In this document: piece by piece, positions 46,814-64,000 of the stretch
Layout: the number at the start of each line of letters is the position of its first letter
How positions within the stretch are numbered: position 1 is the stretch's first letter
Assembly: GCF_964355755.1 (NCBI RefSeq)
Contig: NC_092675.1
Span: 7,970,312 to 8,034,311, forward strand
Direction: 5' to 3'
DNA: 64,000 bases
Source of the DNA: Antedon mediterranea
Lineage: Eukaryota; Echinodermata; Crinoidea; Comatulida; Antedonidae
Translations under genes and position numbers: made by a program
Notes under the pieces: generated by a model
What the model was told of the DNA's origin: nothing
Database searches by the model: none
The model's input: the letters and a program-made list of their open reading frames with translations, nothing else

Positions 46814-49390
46814 TTGGAACTATATAGGCCTATTTGAATAGAAAGAAATCTAACAGTAACATGAGAAACAGCCGTTATGAAATTGAGGTAGAACAATGTT
46901 TTCCACTTTACTTATAACCATTTTTTGTAAGCTACTTCAAAAGGTTGCGTTTTTTGTTCAATAATTTGTTGAGTACATACTCTGTCAAAGTGGGATGACA
47001 AATTCATCAAAAAATACTACTTATCAGATTAAATGTGCCAAGGTTTTTTGTTTATTACATATTTTTCATCCATGAAGAGATTATATGGTTCTTAGAACTT
47101 GTTGAAAGAGTTATAAATAGAAAAATATTCTTCAAAATAAGACAATGTAGGTATCCTGCTTAGATAACCAGATTTAGACTAGTTTTGATAGCTAATATAT
47201 AAGAAAATAAAGTCAAATGAATTAGAGCATCCTAAATACATTGAATAAACAGCAAATGGAGTTATTTTTTGTATATACATTTGCAACAATGATAGGCCTA
47301 TGGGTGTGTAGATCGCAGTGGAGATAGAAATAAAATGGGAAGAAGCTAAATGAAAACAAAACGATAAAGTAAAACATGCAGAAAGAAGTGTCAATCTTTA
47401 TGAATAGACGGTGGATATAATAAGTTAGAAACAAAGAAGACAACAATTATTATCTAATTAAGATTTATTCTATTACAGTTTGGGCTGATACTGTAGTATT
47501 TACACATTCATTGGAACACTAACACCATAAACTTAATTCTATTGTAATATGACGTTATATTAATTATTGTGGTGGTTAAATGAACTTTATTCGAACCATT
47601 TCGTATTCAAAACACGCTAAGTTTTGGCCCATTATTATTGTGTGAAATGTAAGCATTAACGTTATAATGCGGTATATTCATATTGCTGAAACATGATATT
47701 AAATTTAATCTTCGGAATAAACTTCAAGTTGCTATTTGTAAAACCTGTTTTCCATTGGACGAATTAATTTGCGAAGAAAAAGGGGCGTTAGGTATTGCGC
47801 ATGCATATTCATATTTCTTGAATGAGATTCTCACAAATATAATCGATGCATGAGGAGGAAATAATATGAATATTCATTAGTTTAAATTTTTAGCTAGAAT
47901 AGAATGAGCTTTGAAGCTTAAATTAAACAATTTTTTTTCAAAACACGAGATCACCGTTATGGAGTTTTGACGAAATGATTATACTGTGACAAGCATGCTC
48001 CAATGGCGGGTAATGCATTCATGAATAATTGTATTATTATTTAAATTATCTGTACAATTTAAATCATTACATTTCTTGAACTTCTAGAAAGATCATAGTT
48101 TAAAATAGTATTAAAACACACTTAACACGTAAACTTGTGGAATTTAAAGATCGATAACACCTTTGTTTATCGACAGCGTAGGTGTTGTACTGTGACTCTA
48201 GTTAATAAGGGTTGTTTAGAATAATTGGGTCAATGAGTCTTCTAACTAACTAGCACTTGAGTTTAGAATACACCAGAATAAAAACAATTATGTCTAAACA
48301 AAATCGCAACGTCTGGTGTTTAATCAAAGTATTATTAATATATGTCGAAAAGTATTACTTGAAATATGTTTCCAGCATAGCGTAAGGTCAGTTCAACCTA
48401 GATAGGTTGTGAGGTTGTAGGATCACATGAGCATCCTATTTACAAACATTTATTTGCCCTCCACACACCCAAAAACATAAAGCCACACCAAAATGTTCAA
48501 TAAATGACTGTACGGACCAGCGTGTAAATTCATTCCAGGCTTGGTTGTTCTCTAGCAAACCGAGAGAATCGAACTATTCACGAAAAATAAAATTGAAAAA
48601 AAGAAAGTAAAAAGTTACCTATTATATAGTAAAAGTCGATTAAAATCATAAATTAATGTGGTATACTGTTTGTAAACTAAACATTTGTGGAGAAAAGTAA
48701 GCCAAGACATATTTGTGTCATAAATAGGCCTAAGCCATAGGCCTATATAAACACTCCAGTCGATGTATAGTAAGGCAGGGGCGCCGTTTACCGTACCTAA
48801 AGAGCCAACAACAACATCGGCAAGGGTTCGAGGCCGACTCGCTCCTAGTTCTGGTGGTGGAACAAGTCTTCTCGGATAAGGACTATAAACCGTAGGTCCA
48901 GTGTACACAGCTATAACCTGTGTGTACTTTAAAGAACCCAGTTCATTATTCGAAAAAGAGTAGGGGGTTACCCCGGTGAACTGGTTCACACAATAGCCCC
49001 TGTATCAGGGGGATTACCACCTATCTGATAGGACAGTGATTAATTCACTATTGGTAATCCTTGGCCACATTGCCTAAAGACATAAAATAAATAAAATTTA
49101 AAAAAAAATGTATTACGTTGGATTATTATATGTAGTGTATTTGATGCTTTCTACGGAAATAAAACCACTGAAAGGCAAGACAAAGTTTAAAATATTGAAC
49201 TGTTAACCTTCTTTAACATAATTCAAGAGATTATATTAACCGTTTAAAACATAATCTGTAAAAATGTTGGCATAACATTGAACTTTATGATATGCCGCTA
49301 ACCGTACATTACTATAAGTAAGTATATACATATAATACACTGCAACTTTTCCTGGCTGTTTTACTTTATCGTTGTGATTTAGAGCATATT
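46814..49390. other. Gene-poor region upstream of the CBM14 gene
   Basis: No gene is recognised. Short open frames (46654-47446 and 48615-48989) show no domain, and the second is made by a SINE. A TATATA lies only about 12 bp before the CBM14 start, too near to act as its TATA box unless the 5' UTR is spliced. Confidence 0.45.
48775..49095 (+). mobile_element. SINE, colinear copy
   Basis: A head with a box B-like GGGTTCGAGGCC (about 48825) runs into the same body as at 35222: TTCTGGTGGTGGAACAAGTC, TTCTCGGATAAGGACTATAA, then GTAGGGGGTTACCCCGG. The tail is AT-rich (ATAAAATAAATAAAAT). Here head and body have the same orientation. Confidence 0.65.
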
Positions 49391-51067
49391 TAGGTGATCA
49401 TTTAGAATAAAATGATCACCTATTGTTATTGTATGAAATCTTTATTATTATTAGGTGATCATTTAGAATAAAATGATCACCTATTGTTATTGTATGAAAT
49501 CTTTATTCTTCTCTTTCTTATTATTTATTTCTCTCTGTACAAATTTGTGTAACAAATATCGCAAAAAGTTGAAAGGCAACGATCACAAAAATTCACAATG
49601 TCTTTCAAATACTTTAACTTAGCCATAATAAGCTTTTCAGCGTGATCACTCAACCGTGATGTCATTAATACGCGATTTTGTGAAATTACACTATCAATCA
49701 TATCTCGATAACTCTTTATTACATATCAATAAAATTCACTATACGTAAAGTTCAGGTGAAGGGTAAAAACATTATCAAATAAAAACTTACGTGTTACAAG
49801 GTCATCCACGTGAAATTGCGTATTTAAATTTAAAAAGCTCAAAATTGAGTTTTGATCAATTTAGGGCATGAATTAGGCCATTTGCGTGTTCCTAAAAATT
49901 ACTGCGCAAAAACACGTTTTTGCGCCCACGTTACTTAAAAAGCGTAAAAAAATAAAATTTGATGTATAAATCCCATTTTACGCACCATCCTTAGTACATT
50001 CACCGTTTTTTAGTCCATTTAGACCTAAAATAACGCTATACGAGCACGTTAAAAATGACAAAATGCGCACATTAATTGTACAAAAGTGCTAAAAATGGTA
50101 AAAAGTAGGCCCTTTTTAAAATGAATATAATTCTTCAGAATGGAAGATGACCCCCAATTTTTTTAACTTAATATGAAAGCAAATGAGTTATATAAATTAA
50201 TTATATGAGATATAAATGTATATACATATTAGACGTACAAAATGATATGACGTCATCAAAAGGCCACTTGAATTAAAAAATTAGTAATTTTTATCTTTTT
50301 GTGTGGGTTATCACATTCAATAGAGCGCATCTCCGTTATTTAAACCCAATTTTTGCACAAATTTTAGTATGTGCTTGCTCAATTAATTAACTTTCTCATG
50401 AGTTGTCAACATTTTCATTTTGATGACGGCATCATGCGTAAAAACCTGAATAACCTAGGTCGTGTATTTTCAGCTACACCATACATTTGAATATCTTACA
50501 GCTCTTCAGAATTAAAGGTGACCTTGAAGATTATAATTTATTATAAAAGCTGATGAAATGTAGATATGAATTCATATAAAAATTAGGCCTATCGGATGTT
50601 GTGACATTATGAAATGGTCAGTTGAAGTTAAAAAGTAGTTTTTTTCTCTCTTTCGTCAAATTTATACAAATTTCAAAGAGCGCGCATTGCGCTTCTACGT
50701 GTCAAATTCTCTTCCAATCCGTATATTTATTTGCTCAATTCATTATCTTTCGAAATTGTCATCTTCGAGTTTATTACGATAATTCCATCATACCAAAAAA
50801 TTAGAACATGATGTGGGTCCCATAATTTCACCTATGCTACACTGTATATAGATATACAGTATATACTGTAGATATTGTATATGACACTCGGACACATAAT
50901 AGGTACAACTCAGCACTATAAGTGTATATGCATCATGTCATAGGATGGCGTACATCAACTTTTTACGATCGCATGTTAACGTACATGCATGTTTAAAAAA
51001 TGTTAATTTCATTAAAATGATAAAAATGATCACCTATAATTCGTCAAAGTGACGAATTAAATTCTAG
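49391..51067 (+). mobile_element. Non-autonomous Helitron/Helentron-like element, copy 1
   Basis: The left side starts with two 61-bp repeats (49392, 49453), each with a hairpin AGGTGATCATTT...AAATGATCACCT. The right side has AAAATGATCACCTA again, then a hairpin with 9-bp arms AATTCGTCA/TGACGAATT, a five-base spacer AAATT, and CTAG followed by T. Subterminal inverted repeats, a 3' stem-loop a few bases before CTAG, and a 5' repeat array are hallmarks of Helitron2/Helentron-derived elements. No protein is encoded. Confidence 0.6.
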
Positions 51068-52581
51068 TTTTTCTTTTTTTTTTCTTTTTATTGTTTCTGT
51101 ACACTATTTTGTGTAACAATTATCTCAAAAAGTTTAATGTCAATGATTACCAAAATTTCAGAATATCTTTCAAATAATATAACTTAATCCTAATCAGCTT
51201 TCCAGCGTGATCACTCATCCGTGACGTCATTTATACGCCATTTTGTGAAATCACATTATCAATCATATCTCCATAATTCATTATGACATATTAATGAAAT
51301 TCACTACAGGTAAACTTCAGGTCAAGGGTAAAAATATTAGCAAATAAAAAGTTGCGCGTTTCAAGGTCATGCACGTGAAATCGCGCGTTAAAAATTTAAA
51401 ACGCGCAAAATTAGGTTTTGATCAATTTAGAGCATGAATTAGGCCATTTGCGCGTTTCAAAAAATTACTGCACAAAAATGCGTTTTTGTGCGCACGATTC
51501 TTAAAATGCGTAAAAAATCAAATTTGATGTATAAATCACATTCTACTCACAATCCTTAGTACATTCACCAATTTTGAGTCCATTCCGACTTAAAATAACG
51601 CTATACGAGCACGTTAAAATGACAAAATGCGCACACTAATTGTACAAAAGTGCTAAAAATGGTAAAAAATAAGGACTTTTTAAAATGAATATAACTCTTC
51701 AGAATGGCAGATGACCCCCAATTTTTTTAACTTATTATGGAAGCCAATAAGTTGTAGATACAAATGTATATACACATTACACGTACAAAATGGTATGACG
51801 TCATCAAATGGCCACTTGAATTAAAAAATTAGGAATTTTTTTTTTTTGTGTGGGTTATCACATTCAATAGAGCGCATCTCAGTTATTTGAGCCCGATTTT
51901 TGCACAACTTTTAGTATGTGCTTGCTCAATTAATTATTCTTCTAATGAGTTGTCAACATTTTTATTTTGATGACGTCATCACGCGTAAAAACTTGAATAA
52001 CCTAGGTCGTGTAATTTCAGCTACACCATACATTTGAATATCTTATAGCTCTTCAGAATTAAAGGTGACCTTGAAGATTATAACTTATTATGAAAGCTGA
52101 TAAAATGTAGATATGAATTCATATTAAAATTAAGCCTATCGGATGTTGTGATGTTATCATATGGCCAGTTGAAGTTAAAAAGTAGTTTTTAAATTTCTTT
52201 AGTCAAAGTTATACAAATTTCAAAGACCGCGCATTGCGCTTCTACGTGTCAAATTTTCTTCCAATCCTTATATTTATTTGCTCAATTCATTATCTTTCGA
52301 AATCGTCATCTTCGAGTTTATTTTGAAAATTCCATCATACCAAAAAATTAGAACACGATATGAGTCCCGTAATTTTACCTATGCTACACTACTGTACATA
52401 TTGTATGACACATAGGTAGAACTCAGCACTATAAGTGTATATGCAATCATGTCATAAGATGGCGTACATCAACTTTTAACGATCGTATGTTAACGTACAT
52501 GCATGTTTAAAAAATGCTAATTTTATTAAAATGATAAAAATGATCACCTATAATTCGTCAAAGTGACGAATTAAATTCTAG
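51068..52581 (+). mobile_element. Non-autonomous Helitron/Helentron-like element, copy 2 (head-to-tail)
   Basis: It begins immediately after the CTAG of copy 1 and follows the same sequence for about 1.5 kb with roughly 85-90% identity by eye. It ends with the same 9-bp-arm hairpin, AAATT spacer and CTAG (52578-52581) followed by T. It lacks the 5' 61-bp repeats. Confidence 0.6.
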
Positions 52582-55500
52582 TTTGCTTATTTAGTTTGTA
52601 TCTCCACAAATTGAGATCCAGCCACTGATTCTCACAGCATTGCCATTTTTTTTCAGTAATTTGCCTTTGAATTTATAAAATACTGTATAGCCTATATAAT
52701 GCAAAATATTAATAAGAGTTGCATTTTGAACTGTTCAGTAAAGTTTATAGTACTCAGTTACAAGTATCTTTTATAATTTAATTTGAATTATTATTATATT
52801 ATTATAATTGATAAATCTTTATTTATAATATTATAGATAGGCCTATATAAAGAATGTCAGCAAGAATAAGACTCAACCGACACCCTAACTTGAGTTACCT
52901 GATAAATAAAAAGGACAATTAGATCATAGTTTATTTTTCTCCGATTGAATATCCACTCCTCTCACCCACAGCATCGTAGGCCTACTACTGTTAAATCTTG
53001 CTGGAGAGAATGCGTAGGCAGACATTAAGCTGTTGGTTAACGAACTATGTTAAAAGTGAGACAATTAGATCCAGAATGTATTGTTTTTTTTTTAAAGATT
53101 TTGTATGGAATTCTTTAGAAAATTCTTATTTAAAGGAACACATTGACTGATTTACTTTTGTTTAAAACACTTCAATCTAACTCAAGAGAAGGTCAGGCAG
53201 ACGATATTTTTCTCGTTTTTAATAAATTTTATTTGGATTAAAATCTTTCCGGTTGCATTTTCAATAGCGTGAATTATTGATGACGATTCTAGGTAATTCT
53301 ATGTGGTGTTTCTAGTAACTCATTTGCATTCCATCCAACGGATAAAGCAATGGGAATATATTAATAACCCTTTCACACTTGATATTTTATTATTCTGCTT
53401 TAATTAAATTACTTTACAGTTTATTACAGTTTAATCTTCTGTAATACACTAAATACAGAATGGAATAGGCTATCAGTCAACGCTAACAAGTATGGGAACT
53501 CTTTCTGTTGGTAGGCCTAGTAACCAGTTTAGTTACATAATTAATTAATACAATATAAAACTCCATAACACGAAATTTAAACTTTTTGTGATATGTATTA
53601 GAAGCCCTTGATCAATGTTAGGACCAATCAAGGTGCTTTAAACAGTCGTGGCTTTGTTTGTATCAAACCTGTTAGTGGCGGTAATTATCGCTGTTGGTTT
53701 TGATTGAATAAAAAAAATAACATATTAAGGACAGCAATGTTCCATTTTCAAACGTCAGCTCAGTATATAATTGCGTAGGTCTAATAACCTTCGTTCGTTA
53801 TACTATTATTGTTATTTAACTTGAAGCTAGGTCCGTTTCAAACCTTAGGTCAATTTTTAGCGTATCTTAACCCAATAAGTTCCCGGATGTTCGAAATACC
53901 TGTCAAAAACGCGGTTTCACCTGGGTTACGCTGTATGCTGAATGCTGAATATTATGTCTGATTGAAATAATGACCTATATTCAATGATTTTATATCAGGG
54001 AGAGTATTATTAACTATTTTCTGGTTTTCATGTTGTAGGCCTAAATATGTATTGTTGATTGTTTCATTGCCCATTAAAATGCTCCTACCAGATCTATTTT
54101 ATCACATAATGTTCAGTATTTTACCCGAAATTCCTGCAGCTGAATGACCGAGAAAATTCCGTGCGTCATTAACAATGTCTTAACTGTTAGCCATATTGAT
54201 ACTATTGTAATTACATTTATTCTGAACTTTTCTTGGAAAGGGATATTCACTTTTGATATATATTGATTCAGCGTACGTTTGTGACAGCAAAGGTATACGT
54301 ACAGCGCATGCTAAACTTTGCAAAAAAGGAAAGTTGTGTTTTGTAACACGACGAGTATCGACGGGAACCGAAAACAAAGAATATTAAACACAAACATATA
54401 TTTAATAAAGTAAATAAAAATTGTTTTTGTCCAATTTAAAAAACTTATCCTTTATATTATCCTCTTCAAAACGTTTTTCTTTAAATAAGCATGTATTTAG
54501 GTTGAAGTTAAATTTTTATTCTATGGATGTATATTTATTTATACTAATGTCGTTATATAGTTTTTTATATAGATTATATTTGTGTACCAAGTATTTTAGC
54601 CATGGTTCCTTCTTGGCTATTTAAAGGAAAATAAACCTTATTAGTATTATTTATTCAGGCAAAAGATACATTTTACAAAATATAATACAAATCAACAAAT
54701 TAAACAAACACAACGAAAAAGAAAATATAAAATCAAAGTCACATAGTCATGCTGCTAGGAAAGCACTAAATGAGCGATAAGAATTATGGAATAAATATAA
54801 TTGTTTTTATGGGTTGAAAAATTGCAAATTTTCTGGTCTGCCAGCAAACTAGGTCACCACAACACCACATAATATGGAATTAGCGGAATAATCAAGATGG
54901 TATAATCTTTGGTAATTTAGCTTTTGAATTGGTAAATAATAAATTCTTAACAGAGATTGCATTCACTTAACGAGGCTTTAGTTAAAATTCAGGGGGAGTC
55001 TGCTTATGTTAAACTAACCGATATTTTTTCTGATATAAATATTTTAGTAAATATAGATACTCAACCAACCTCCAAACTAAGAGCCCACCCCAATCACATA
55101 TAACCCCAACCACCGTTTCCTTTCAAAAAACCCTTCAAATTTAGTAGCATTAAAACAAAATATTTAGTAGCTTTTTAAAATAGATAATCAATACCGGTAG
55201 AGTACCCTAGCTGACCCATAATTATTAATTAGCACTCGAGTCATTTTTTACAAATTTAATTATACTATCAGTTCATTGAAAATTAGGCTAAGAATTGTAG
55301 TTAACTTTGAGGTCACGTATACGCCGCTTTCAAGAGAGTCTTGACTCGCCGCTTATTTTTGAGGAGTTATTTTCTCTTCTTAATCAATTGTTTACCGACA
55401 AGTTGTTTTACAACAATGTAGGATGATAAAATAGACAAAATACCTTGTATATGAAGTATTCTAACAATTCATAATCTTCAAATCTTTTCATTGTTAAGCA

Positions 55501-55691
55501 AAGTTGTTCAGATAGAATACTGTCTTTATCCATGCAAATTATCAAATTAATCCAGATAAAACGTTGGATTAAAAAACAATGTTTACGTTGCTACGACTGC
55601 ACAATTGGAGTCTGAAACAATTTTTTCTATAGAATCGGAACGTCAAAGCTTCCTGATAAAAATGGATTATTGGCCTATAGAGAAATATGTG
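52582..55691. other. Gene-poor region upstream of the WxxW-EGF gene
   Basis: No gene or clear element is recognised in 3.1 kb of AT-rich sequence. Open frames at 54180-54377 and 54421-54624 have no domain and the latter lacks an ATG start. Confidence 0.45.
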
Positions 55692-55699
55692 TATATAAA
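55692..55699 (+). promoter_or_regulatory. Candidate TATA box of the WxxW-EGF gene
   Basis: TATATAAA lies 85-92 bp upstream of the start codon at 55784, allowing a 5' UTR of about 60 bp. Confidence 0.5.
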
Positions 55700-55783
55700 T
55701 CAATGTTTATTCTGTTCTTGTCATCTTTAACGTTTTGGAACCGGTCGCACTGGTCAGGTCCGCAACGAACTCAAAGGATCATA

Positions 55784-64000
<8,217 letters not shown>

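Noticed and set aside
48615-48989. Minus-strand frame of 124 codons
   Set aside because: Lies mostly within a SINE insertion and shows no conserved domain.

Overview
The window is nuclear DNA of a metazoan, most likely an echinoderm or a close deuterostome relative. It is AT-rich, with small exons in long introns that have GT..AG ends. It carries many dispersed repeats, including about 50 copies (counted by eye) of the palindrome TAGGCCTA. The gene families (ShKT peptide, CBM14 plus EGF, WxxW plus EGF array, TRIM-NHL, tandem Death domains) fit a marine deuterostome. I cannot name the species.

Eight protein-coding genes and one tRNA gene can be supported. From left to right: a small secreted ShKT-domain peptide (minus, 1363-3037); TFAM, the mitochondrial transcription factor (plus, 3650-8727); a Golgi carbohydrate sulfotransferase of the HNK-1/CHST8-14 family (minus, 9774-12337), convergent with TFAM; a RING-less TRIM-NHL protein on one exon (minus, 14853-16850); an Ig-superfamily receptor on one exon with a transmembrane segment and ITIM/ITSM-like tail motifs (plus, 32520-34439); a protein with five tandem Death-fold domains, one per exon (minus, 36419-40894), with a tRNA-Asn gene inside an intron; a secreted protein with three EGF and eight chitin-binding domains (minus, 43281-46813); and the 5' part of a large secreted WxxW-EGF protein with at least 15 EGF exons, which runs off the right edge (plus, 55784-64000). 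Exon joins were checked by reading phase: every junction given keeps the frame.

The gene-poor stretches (about 17-32 kb and 47-55.6 kb) are dominated by transposons. There is a 4.4-kb element with about 130-bp terminal inverted repeats, which holds a decayed LINE and a decayed minus-strand gene of a multi-copy family. There are two head-to-tail copies of a non-autonomous Helitron/Helentron-like element, about ten copies of a fold-back MITE, TTAA-ended MITEs, a pogo-like MITE, a perfect 50-bp inverted-repeat element, two related SINE insertions (one with an inverted 5' part), and a Penelope-type GIY-YIG remnant.

The genes do not form one pathway. Several do share an interface theme: secreted or surface modules (ShKT, CBM14/EGF, WxxW/EGF, Ig receptor) and intracellular signalling or immune modules (Death domains, TRIM).
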